Source: Methanoregula sp. (GTDB taxonomy: Archaea; Halobacteriota; Methanomicrobia; Methanomicrobiales; Methanospirillaceae). From it: a stretch of 33,223 nt of DNA. The notes beneath the pieces were generated by a model, which searched no databases, was not told the DNA's origin, and saw only the letters and a list, made by a program, of their open reading frames with translations. The stretch lies in NCBI GenBank assembly GCA_028711405.1, contig JAQTSH010000002.1, forward strand, positions 1 to 33,223. The letters run 5' to 3'. Both the position numbers and the translations under genes were made by a program. This document shows, piece after piece, positions 1-6,551 of this stretch; the stretch's first letter is position 1; the number at the start of each line of letters is the position of its first letter.

Positions 1-1
1 A

Positions 2-880
2 CCAAAAGAATGCCTCCCGATCCTGGCAGACCTTGGCGTGAAAAGCATCGCAGCACAGATTGATATGTATCTCCTGTTTGGCGGGACGATCTACTATTAC
101 ACGTTTCTTGCGAAATACGGATGTAATGACTTGAAGAGTGCACTTCTGCGACTTGTACTCGATGACCTTGCACCACTCCGCCGCGAGATGAGCGATGTAC
201 TCATTGAGGAGTTTGGGAAGGAACATGCAACCTACTATGAAATCCTCGCTGCCATCGCAGAAGGAAAGTGCGCCCAGAAAGAGATTGCAGATTTTACGCA
301 TCTTGGTCCCACCTCACTTCCTCCGTACCAAAAAGACCTTGTGGACTTGCTGGGGATCATCGAATACAGGGTGCCGGTCACTGAACGGGACAAACACTCA
401 AAGATGGGGAGGTATATCTTTGTGGACAATTTTTTCCGGTTCTATGCCCGGTATATCTACCGGAACATGAGCATGTATCAGAGCGGTCAGTATGAGCGCA
501 TCAAAGATCGCGTACTCTCCGAATGGGGAACCTTCTCCGGCTGGGCATTTGAAGAGATGGTAAAAAAACTTCTCATGCAGGAACTTGCGGTCCAGTACGA
601 GCGTATTGGCGGATGGTGGAACCGACGAGGGGACGAGATCGATCTTCTTGCCCTCGGGCAAGACGGGAACCTTGCGGTTGAGATTAAAAACCGGAATCTC
701 ACGTTACCTGAAACACGGCAGATTCTTTCGGCACTCGAAAAAAAGATTCTGCTGGTGAAGGGATTGTCTGGACAGACCTCTCTTGGCGTTGCTGCCCGGT
801 CAGTTGATGGGAAGGAAGTCCTCGCTGGTGAAGGATTTTTTGTCTGGGATCTCTCTGATCTTGGGATTACCGATGCATAA
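2..880 (+). CDS. DUF234-type archaeal ATPase, C-terminal part (5'-truncated by window edge)
   Basis: The reading frame is open from base 2, so the gene almost certainly begins upstream; the GTG at 38 is not a convincing start because the frame upstream is still coding. What remains corresponds to the end of an archaeal AAA-type ATPase: the FGGT-containing helical region, a winged-helix part, and a C-terminal DUF234-like domain with a PD-(D/E)XK-like pattern (GDEIDLLAL then AVEIKNRN, about residues 200-220 counting from base 38). Family members are often associated with mobile or defence regions; substrates are mostly unknown. The P-loop part lies outside the window, so ATPase activity cannot be judged here. 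Confidence 0.8.
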   Translation, partial: PKECLPILADLGVKSIAAQIDMYLLFGGTIYYYTFLAKYGCNDLKSALLRLVLDDLAPLRREMSDVLIEEFGKEHATYYEILAAIAEGKCAQKEIADFTHLGPTSLPPYQKDLVDLLGIIEYRVPVTERDKHSKMGRYIFVDNFFRFYARYIYRNMSMYQSGQYERIKDRVLSEWGTFSGWAFEEMVKKLLMQELAVQYERIGGWWNRRGDEIDLLALGQDGNLAVEIKNRNLTLPETRQILSALEKKILLVKGLSGQTSLGVAARSVDGKEVLAGEGFFVWDLSDLGITDA

Positions 881-906
881 TGGTGCACATTAAGAGGAAA
901 TAATTA

Positions 907-939
907 TCACCAGATCTGTAACACATAGTGATCTGGTGA
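907..939 (+). promoter_or_regulatory. 10-bp perfect inverted repeat covering the ribosome-binding site of the antitoxin-like ORF
   Basis: TCACCAGATC (907-916) is repeated inverted as GATCTGGTGA (930-939) with a 13-base spacer. The right arm supplies the GGTGA of the GGTGAGGGG Shine-Dalgarno region, 6-9 bases before the ATG at 945. It could act as an operator for antitoxin autoregulation, as an RNA hairpin hiding the ribosome-binding site, or as a terminator for the ATPase gene. No T-run follows, which argues against an intrinsic terminator. Confidence 0.6.
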
Positions 940-944
940 GGGGT

Positions 945-1149
945 ATGCAGAACCTTGAAAAAAAAGTAAAAAGCCCCTCGTTTGATCTTCATCAGGAAGT
1001 AGAGGACTATATCGACTTTTTAATGAAGAGACGGATTAAAATCAAAAAATGGATTCAATCTCTCGTGGAAAGGCGCATTGTATGACCAAACCGATCAAAT
1101 CTCATCTGTGGATCTTCAGCATAAATCTCTCGAATGGTGGAGAGATTGA
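945..1149 (+). pseudogene. DUF2281/VapB-like antitoxin, disrupted by a frameshift
   Basis: The ATG at 945 opens a frame (MQNLEKKVKSPSFDLHQEVE..) that matches the N-terminus of small DUF2281-type antitoxins (DLxQEVxDYIDFLxxRR) but stops after 46 codons at 1085. The expected C-terminal half is present one frame over, from about 1047 to the stop at 1147-1149 (NGFNLSWKGAL ... VDLQHKSLEWWRD). The switch coincides with a run of six A at 1044-1049. Joined, the product would be about 68 residues, near the family's usual 65-80. Either a pseudogene or a sequencing indel. Family assignment is from recalled pattern, not a search. Confidence 0.7.
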
Positions 1150-1172
1150 TGTATCTCCTAGACAAACATTGC
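1149..1172 (+). pseudogene. possible start of a PIN-domain toxin, truncated after about 7 codons
   Basis: An ATG at 1149 overlaps the TGA of the restored antitoxin frame (TGATG) and encodes MYLLDKH, resembling the first strand of VapC/PIN toxins (xYLLDTH, where D is the first catalytic acid). Similarity ends at once and the frame then runs into the HepT remnant on the other strand. The match is very short; position and overlap, the usual antitoxin-toxin arrangement, carry most of the weight. Confidence 0.35.
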
Positions 1173-1176
1173 AGTT

Positions 1177-1260
1177 CTATCTCATATCCGAGAGGATTGA
1201 TGAGATCTGAGTTTTCAATCGTGAAATCTCGTTATAGATGACATCTGCAATCACGTCCCA
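1177..1260 (-). pseudogene. HepT (DUF86) toxin, C-terminal remnant
   Basis: Read on the minus strand from 1260, one frame gives WDVIADVIYNEISRLKTQI and ends at a TAG at 1177-1179. This resembles the C-terminus of HepT RNases (WDVIxxxIPxLKxQIxxIL), which normally follow MNT nucleotidyltransferase genes. Here the rest of HepT, including the catalytic RX4-6H region, is missing and the remnant is out of frame with the end of the adjacent nucleotidyltransferase, as expected after a large deletion. Confidence 0.55.
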
Positions 1261-1573
1261 ATCCGTACACCTCACGCTCCACATACGACCAGATATAGGG
1301 AATAAGTGACCCGGTCGTCACGAGATCCACGTCCCTTTGTATCAGTGACGGGATAAACCTGCGCAGGCTCAAATAATTGCGAAGTGTTGCCTGTCCGCGT
1401 TTAAAATCAACAAGAATATCAACATCGCTGTCAGCCTGCTCCTCCCCACGGACCACAAAACCAAAGATACCAATTCTTCGGATATGAAACTGTTCTTTTA
1501 TCGTGTCACGGTGACTGGTGAGAAGAGAAATAACCCCGGAACTGAGTTCTTGTGCCAGAAGCGGAGATTGCAT
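1232..1573 (-). CDS. MNT-type minimal nucleotidyltransferase antitoxin, with an altered active-site motif and orphaned from HepT
   Basis: A 113-residue protein started at the internal ATG (1573; MQSPLLAQELSSG). The longer open frame to 1696 has no family-like sequence. Residues 35-55 carry the nucleotidyltransferase fold signature IFGFVVRGEEQADSDVDILV. Family members normally have GS where this has G38-F39, so the conserved Ser of the GSxxRG motif is lost while both Asp residues of SDVD (49-52) remain. MNT proteins AMPylate or otherwise neutralise HepT. The last ~9 residues (LGRDCRCHL) look like out-of-frame read-through into the HepT scrap. Probably decaying; it may lack enzymatic activity. 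Confidence 0.7.
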   Translation of the reverse strand: MQSPLLAQELSSGVISLLTSHRDTIKEQFHIRRIGIFGFVVRGEEQADSDVDILVDFKRGQATLRNYLSLRRFIPSLIQRDVDLVTTGSLIPYIWSYVEREVYGLGRDCRCHL

Positions 1574-1808
1574 GGTCACAGTCCTTTTGTGATGATATGG
1601 AACGTATGGATACATAAGATTTGTTTTTGTGAACCGTCTCCATCGCTCAAAAAACGTGTACTGTCCGGCACCACTCCATCCTACGATAAGGGACATGACG
1701 ATCCCCCCGTCACCGGGATCCCAGACAGGTACCTGACATAGGATTGATTCATTCCCTCAAGAACAAAATCCCAGTCACCGTTCTCCTGCAATGCCACCGG
1801 CACGACGA

Positions 1809-1820
1809 CTTATATTAAAC
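1809..1820 (+). promoter_or_regulatory. Putative TATA box for AMP phosphorylase
   Basis: CTTATATTAAAC at 1809-1820 fits an archaeal TATA element. A start about 25 bases downstream would leave a leader of about 45-50 bases before the ATG at 1889. Confidence 0.5.
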
Positions 1821-1843
1821 AGAGTCCCATGTAGGTATAGAAA

Positions 1844-1872
1844 GGATGCACTCTAAAAAAAGAATCGCATCC
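1844..1872 (+). other. Inverted repeat in the AMP phosphorylase leader
   Basis: GGATGC (1844-1849) and GCATCC (1867-1872) are perfect complements around a 17-base A-rich loop, just before the GGGAG ribosome-binding site at about 1876-1880. It could fold in the mRNA or bind a regulator. Six base pairs with a long loop is weak evidence. Confidence 0.3.
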
Positions 1873-1888
1873 CCAGGGAGAAACGGAC

Positions 1889-3412
1889 ATGAAACTGCTG
1901 GGAAAGATTCTCGATATCGCAAAACGGGGCATACTGCTCAACCGTCTCGATGCCCGGAGCATTGGAGTCCTTGACGGAGACCGCGTACAATTGATCAACC
2001 CAAAAAACGGCGTCTCGGTAACAGCATTTATAGACACCACCTCCACCATCGCGGGGCAGGGCACGGTCGGAGTCTACCGGATCACCAATGAACGCCTGAA
2101 CCTTGCCGAAGGAAGCGAGATCGAGGTCCGGGAAGCCGGGCGTCCCGCATCGCTTGACTTCATCAAGAAGAAGATGGACGGCGGTAAATTATCCAAAGAT
2201 GAAACCATGACCATAATTAAAGACGTCGTCAATGACGACATCTCTGCTGCCGAACTCACTGCTTTTATCACCGCCTCCTACATCAACCCGCTCGACATGG
2301 ACGAAGTCGAGCACCTCACACGGGCAATGGTCGAGACCGGCGAACAGATAAAATTCGCCTCCAGACCCATCGTCGACAAACACTCGGTCGGTGGAGTCCC
2401 CGGCAACAAGATCTCACTTCTCGTCGTCCCCATCATCGCTGCCAGCGGACTAAAAATCCCAAAAACCAGCTCCCGTGCCATCACTGGCGCCGGAGGTACG
2501 GCAGACTTAATGGAAGTCCTCGCGAACGTCGAATTCTCGGCAACCGAAGTCCAGCAGATGACCGAAAAAATTGGCGGCACCATCGTCTGGGGCGGGGCAA
2601 CGAACATCGCTCCCGCCGATGACAGGATCATCCTCCAGGAATACCCCTTCAAGATCGACGCACGCGGGCAGATGCTCGCCAGTGTCATGGCAAAGAAATA
2701 CGCAGTCGGCGCGAACCTTGTCGTCATCGACATCCCGGTTGGACAGCACACGAAAGTCCCGACCATGCAGGACGGCAGAAAACTGGCACGTGAGTTCATC
2801 GAACTCGGTGAACGGCTCAATATCAAAGTAGAATGTGCGCTCACCTTTGGTGATATCCCGGTTGGGCACAGCATCGGTCCGAACCTCGAAGTTCGGGAAG
2901 CCCTCCGCGTCCTTGAAGGAGCCACTGAGCCGAACTCATTCATCCAGAAAAGTCTCTCGCTCGCCGGCATCGCCTTTGAGATGTCGGGAAAAGCCGCACG
3001 CGGCACCGGGGCAGCGATGGCTCAGGAACTCCTCACGAAAGGAAAAGCCCTCGAGAAGTTCCGGAAGATCATTGAGATCCAAGGAGGCGATCCGAAAGTC
3101 AAGTCTGAAGATATCCTCCCTGGCGAGCACGAGTTCGTCGTCCGGGCACCGGCATCAGGGTATATCATCGAGATGAACAACCGGTCCCTGATCACGCTCG
3201 CCCGTATCGCAGGCGCACCACATGACCGGGGCGCCGGCATCCTGCTCCATGCCAAGAAAGGCAAACTCATCAAAGTCGGTGAACCGCTCTTCACGCTCTA
3301 CGCAGACCGCTCATGGCGTCTCCAGAACGCAATCGAAGAGGGTCGGCGGCTCATGCCGGTGCTTGTTGAAGGTATGCTTCTTGACCGGGTACCCTCCATA
3401 TCCGTGTTCTGA
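1889..3412 (+). CDS. deoA: AMP phosphorylase (archaeal thymidine phosphorylase-like)
   Basis: 507 residues, the normal length for archaeal AMP phosphorylases. The enzyme converts AMP (or CMP/UMP) and phosphate to ribose-1,5-bisphosphate and free base, the first step of the archaeal pentose-bisphosphate pathway that feeds R15P isomerase and form III RuBisCO. The order is an N-terminal family-specific domain (residues 1-85), a helical domain with [11 protein letters not shown] (phosphate binding, about 168-178), the thymidine phosphorylase signature [18 protein letters not shown], and a C-terminal alpha/beta domain. Start at ATG 1889 behind GGGAG. The isomerase and RuBisCO genes are not in this window. 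Confidence 0.93.
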   Translation: MKLLGKILDIAKRGILLNRLDARSIGVLDGDRVQLINPKNGVSVTAFIDTTSTIAGQGTVGVYRITNERLNLAEGSEIEVREAGRPASLDFIKKKMDGGKLSKDETMTIIKDVVNDDISAAELTAFITASYINPLDMDEVEHLTRAMVETGEQIKFASRPIVDKHSVGGVPGNKISLLVVPIIAASGLKIPKTSSRAITGAGGTADLMEVLANVEFSATEVQQMTEKIGGTIVWGGATNIAPADDRIILQEYPFKIDARGQMLASVMAKKYAVGANLVVIDIPVGQHTKVPTMQDGRKLAREFIELGERLNIKVECALTFGDIPVGHSIGPNLEVREALRVLEGATEPNSFIQKSLSLAGIAFEMSGKAARGTGAAMAQELLTKGKALEKFRKIIEIQGGDPKVKSEDILPGEHEFVVRAPASGYIIEMNNRSLITLARIAGAPHDRGAGILLHAKKGKLIKVGEPLFTLYADRSWRLQNAIEEGRRLMPVLVEGMLLDRVPSISVF

Positions 3413-3452
3413 ACCGATGGGCTAAAATACGAGCAGGTGGGGATAATTTACT

Positions 3453-4844
3453 ATGTATAGATATAAGACTCGTTTCCTTCTCACCCTGCTGTGTATTCTC
3501 ATCTTTTGCAGCGCGGCTCAGGCAACGATACTGCAGATTAGCGTGCAGGACAGTTTCGATAACACATCGATCTCTCACGCCACTGTCTTTCTGGACGGTT
3601 CCAACCTTGGCAGGACGAGCAATACCGGGCAATACTCCATCACACATTCCGGGTTAAACGATCTCAACCTCCGTGTCTCCATGGAAGGGTATGATGACTG
3701 GACTCAGACCGTCATCAAGAACGAAACGCTCGTCCTTGCGAACATGAACCGTAAGACCCTGGCGCTTAAGGTGAACCTGTTCGATTCAGATACAATCCAA
3801 CCGGTTTACGGGGCGAACATCAACCTGTCTGCGGAAAATTTCACCCAGACGAAATTTTCTGATATATCCGGATCAGCCACCTTTGCCGTCAAGGCAGAGA
3901 CCATGTATTCCATCGACATCACCGCAGCCAACTACCAACCACGGTCCAGCACAATCGACATGGATACTCTCAGCAAAGATGTGCAGTACTGGCTTCTTTC
4001 CGGCACCCGGTTCTCATTCATCGTAAAGGATAAGGATGGGATGACCCCGATCCCGGATGCCGAGGTCAGGGTCGATTCTGTTCTCATGGGTAAAACCGGT
4101 CCAAATGGAATCTTGATTACACCAATCACGCGAGGGAAATATTATACGATCCAGATCAAGAAAGACGACTACGATACCTTTGCCGAATCCCGGACAATCA
4201 GCGAGACCGATGCAATATTTGAAGCGTTTCTCGCAAAATCCCCTGTTGGTGCATTCATCTACGTATCCGATGAGACCAAATCTCCTATAAGTGGCGCAGA
4301 CATCCTGATGAACGGCACATCTGTTGCAAAGACAAACCAGTACGGGCGTGCCAACCTCCCGAACCTTGTCGCAGGCATCTATTCCTTCGACGTGAAGAAG
4401 GAAGGGTACGGTACAAAAACCCTCCAGGCAAATCTCTCAAAGGTAGGAAATGATTTTGCCATAGAACTGCCTTTTGAGAGTGTTGATCTGTCCGTTTTTA
4501 TCCAGGATAAGGAACAGAAGATTCTGACGAATGCGACCGTTCTCGTAAACGGAGCGTACGTCGGTATATCCGATAGTCATGGGCAGTTCATTACGAAGAT
4601 AAAATTCAACACACCTTACAACATCACAGCAACACGGGAAGGGTATTACCCGGCGACCATCCAGAAACAATTCACGGCGGGAAACGCTACTGCCCCCCTC
4701 ACCATATCCCTTGAAAAGGTCACCGACTGGAGTTTTATCACACTGATCGGGATTGGTATCATCATCGTCCTCTGCCTGTTCGCCGTGATCAGGATCTTCT
4801 CACGGAGAAGGCGGCGGCACATCATAAAGAAAAATGAACTCTAA
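3453..4844 (+). CDS. Secreted, membrane-anchored protein with five carboxypeptidase-regulatory/PEGA-like repeats
   Basis: 463 residues. An N-terminal signal segment (about residues 7-24, hydrophobic, ending AAQA) is followed by about five tandem ~80-residue beta-sandwich-type repeats, starting near residues 26, 104, 187, 267 and 345. Each has the pattern of a D-rich strand, then (S/A)xAxVxxxGxxxGxTxxxGxxxxx, typical of CarboxypepD_reg/PEGA-type surface modules. A C-terminal transmembrane helix (about 427-450) is followed by a strongly basic RRRRRHIIKK cytoplasmic tail, so the repeats face outside. Strong GGTGGGG ribosome-binding site at 3436-3442, 40 bases after AMP phosphorylase. Probably a cell-envelope protein; its ligand is unknown. 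Many Asn-X-Ser/Thr sites could be glycosylated. Confidence 0.75.
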   Translation: MYRYKTRFLLTLLCILIFCSAAQATILQISVQDSFDNTSISHATVFLDGSNLGRTSNTGQYSITHSGLNDLNLRVSMEGYDDWTQTVIKNETLVLANMNRKTLALKVNLFDSDTIQPVYGANINLSAENFTQTKFSDISGSATFAVKAETMYSIDITAANYQPRSSTIDMDTLSKDVQYWLLSGTRFSFIVKDKDGMTPIPDAEVRVDSVLMGKTGPNGILITPITRGKYYTIQIKKDDYDTFAESRTISETDAIFEAFLAKSPVGAFIYVSDETKSPISGADILMNGTSVAKTNQYGRANLPNLVAGIYSFDVKKEGYGTKTLQANLSKVGNDFAIELPFESVDLSVFIQDKEQKILTNATVLVNGAYVGISDSHGQFITKIKFNTPYNITATREGYYPATIQKQFTAGNATAPLTISLEKVTDWSFITLIGIGIIIVLCLFAVIRIFSRRRRRHIIKKNEL

Positions 4845-4849
4845 TTTTT

Positions 4850-4856
4850 TTGGATC
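4850..4856 (+). terminator. T-run after the surface protein gene
   Basis: A T-rich stretch (CTAATTTTTTTGG) directly follows the stop codon at 4844, as expected for archaeal intrinsic termination, which relies mainly on T-tracts. Confidence 0.45.
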
Positions 4857-4970
4857 TCGCTTTTGGTCATTTGAGTGTACACACGTACACGATACGTGTT
4901 TGAAGATCCGTGATTCGTCATTTCTGATCGGTGTGATGTGGCAGCTGCTCGCCAGTAAAATTTCCAAAAA

Positions 4971-5042
4971 CGGACCCAGCGGGAATCGAACCCGCGTCCT
5001 TGGGTTCGAAGCCCAAGAGGATGTCCTCTACCCCATGGATCC
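4971..5042 (-). tRNA. tRNA-Arg (anticodon UCG)
   Basis: On the minus strand the 7-bp acceptor stem GGATCCA pairs with TGGGTCC (one T-G pair), followed by discriminator G. The anticodon arm is TTGGG-CTTCGAA-CCCAA with U33 and anticodon TCG, reading CGA. The T-arm is GCGGG-TTCGATT-CCCGC. Length is 72 bases without an encoded CCA. A T-rich run follows on the minus strand (the A-rich 4957-4970 on plus), suitable for termination. The D-stem appears weak at 13-22. Confidence 0.9.
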
Positions 5043-5122
5043 AGCGATCATTCGCATGAGAACGGTCGGAGGAACTGCATTTTGAGTGCAAATGCCGTTA
5101 AACCTGATTGTGCCGTCCACAT

Positions 5123-5141
5123 AAAAGATATTAAGTATTTT
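5123..5141 (+). promoter_or_regulatory. Putative TATA region of the dcd-like/nrpR-like operon
   Basis: The AT-rich AAAAGATATTAAGTATTTT lies about 20-35 bases before the ATG at 5161, so the transcript may be leaderless or carry a very short leader. No Shine-Dalgarno sequence is seen before 5161. Confidence 0.45.
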
Positions 5142-5160
5142 TTGACTGATAAACTAATGA

Positions 5161-5604
5161 ATGATTCTATCTGCCCATGAAATTGTCCGCCGCACACACA
5201 GTGAATGCACGCAGGAACGACTTGTCATCGCGCCGTACAGTACCGAAAGCCAGCAACCCGCGTCCTATGATCTCCGCGCAGCTGACAATACCACCTTAAC
5301 CCGTGGTGCCTGCACGCTCGTTTCCAGTTTGGAATGGGTGGAACTCCCTCCCGATACTGCGGGGACACTACGGTGCAGGTCTTCACTTGGCAGGCGGGGG
5401 GTGCTCATGGGTGCGGGTTTTGTTGATCCGGGTTTTCGCGGACAGTTGACCCTTTGTCTTACCAATTTGGGACACGAGGATATCCTTTTGCAGAAGAACG
5501 ACCGGATTGTCCAGATGATTCTGCACGAAGTACTAAACGGTAGTGAACGGTATTCCGGGCGATACCAGGATAGTTGCGGTGCCGTGGAGGCGAAAGAATC
5601 ATGA
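5161..5604 (+). CDS. dCTP deaminase/dUTPase superfamily protein lacking the deaminase glutamate
   Basis: 147 residues, shorter than typical archaeal Dcd (about 170-205). Conserved features of the trimeric DCD/DUT fold are present: SYDLRA (35-40), RSSLGRRGV (73-81), GFVDPGFRGQLTL (86-98) and NDRIVQMI (113-120). In dCTP deaminases the catalytic Glu sits in the xTLExxN strand (E138 in E. coli Dcd); here that place is Cys99 (QLTLCLTN). Asp89 is kept. The dUTPase glycine-rich C-terminal motif is not clear. It may therefore be a dUTPase-like hydrolase, a nucleotide sensor, or inactive. It overlaps the next gene by ATGA. Confidence 0.8.
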   Translation: MILSAHEIVRRTHSECTQERLVIAPYSTESQQPASYDLRAADNTTLTRGACTLVSSLEWVELPPDTAGTLRCRSSLGRRGVLMGAGFVDPGFRGQLTLCLTNLGHEDILLQKNDRIVQMILHEVLNGSERYSGRYQDSCGAVEAKES

Positions 5605-6551
5605 TACGGACTGAACGAAAAACCATCGAAATCCTGCGGATATTAAAAGAGCATCAGGAACCAGTCGGGGCAAAAAGGCTTGCGGAACTGATGGCAGACC
5701 GGGGATTTGTGCTCAGTGACCGCGCTGTCCAGTATCATCTCAGCTACCTCGATAGTTCAGGGTTTACCGAAAAGGTGGGAAACCAGGGTCGGATGCTGAC
5801 CCCGCTCGGACTTGCTGAATCGGATAACGCGCTTGTCGATGACCGAATTGGATTTATCATATCCAAACTCGAGCGGCTCGCGTACCGGAGCACGTTCGAT
5901 CCCGCTACCGGAACGGGGGATGTTGCCTACAACCTCTCGATTGTGCCAAAAGTTTCGTTCGAACGGTCCATTGCGGCATTTGATGAGGTGGCAAAGACCG
6001 GGTGTGGGTTCTTCAGTTCCTATCGCATCATTGACCGGGATCCCCGCGTTCCCTCTGACTCGGTGGGTGTGATCACCCTTTGCAGTATCTCCATGGACGG
6101 CGTATTCCAGCGGGCGGGAATCCCTGTAAAGATGGCGTATGGCGGGCGTCTTGAGATCGATCGGGGAACTCCGGCCTGGTTCCGGGATCTGATCGGGTAC
6201 CGGGGCACCACCATCGATCCCCTTGAACTCTTCATCTCCTCCGGTCTGACCACAATAAACCAGTTTATCCGCACAAAGACAGGTATCGCGCTTGCAAATG
6301 TCCGAGAAGTGCCATGCTCGGCACGGGAACAAGTAGAACAGATCGTTCGGCTCATGAACGACTGCGGGTTTGTCTTTCCGGTCACGATGGGTAACCAGGT
6401 GTTCAATCTCCCCCCTAACCCGTTCCGCCTCTCGATTGTTGCCTTTTCGGGAATGAACTATATTGGCAACTGCGTTGAACAGGACCTTGATATCCGGACC
6501 GAGATCGGCGCCGGGAACATCCCGTTCTCCAAAGTGATGGAGACCAATTGA
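5601..6551 (+). CDS. NrpR-like transcriptional regulator (winged helix plus one NrpR/DUF128 domain)
   Basis: 316 residues from the ATG at 5601, which overlaps the preceding stop (ATGA). An N-terminal winged-helix domain (about 5-75; LSDRAVQYHLSYL is the recognition-helix region) is followed by a single NrpR/DUF128 effector domain (about 80-316). NrpR in methanogens represses nitrogen-assimilation genes and is released by 2-oxoglutarate. Classic NrpR has two DUF128 domains or is split into NrpRI/NrpRII. This one has HTH plus one domain, the NrpRI-like layout, and would need a partner or dimer. Its target genes are not visible here. A role in nitrogen control is inferred from family. Confidence 0.8.
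   Translation: MIRTERKTIEILRILKEHQEPVGAKRLAELMADRGFVLSDRAVQYHLSYLDSSGFTEKVGNQGRMLTPLGLAESDNALVDDRIGFIISKLERLAYRSTFDPATGTGDVAYNLSIVPKVSFERSIAAFDEVAKTGCGFFSSYRIIDRDPRVPSDSVGVITLCSISMDGVFQRAGIPVKMAYGGRLEIDRGTPAWFRDLIGYRGTTIDPLELFISSGLTTINQFIRTKTGIALANVREVPCSAREQVEQIVRLMNDCGFVFPVTMGNQVFNLPPNPFRLSIVAFSGMNYIGNCVEQDLDIRTEIGAGNIPFSKVMETN

Larger units (their letters stand above)
1574..1888. other. Divergent intergenic region between MNT and AMP phosphorylase
   Basis: No convincing gene is seen. It contains upstream sequence of the minus-strand nucleotidyltransferase and, toward the right end, the promoter and leader of AMP phosphorylase listed separately. The minus-strand open frame extending to 1696 is not similar to the family's N-terminus. 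Confidence 0.5.

Noticed and set aside
1082-1210. 42-codon ORF (MTKPIKSHLW) overlapping the antitoxin stop
   Set aside because: The overlap mimics a toxin start, but the antitoxin C-terminus is clearly encoded in another frame over the same bases, so this frame is a shadow.
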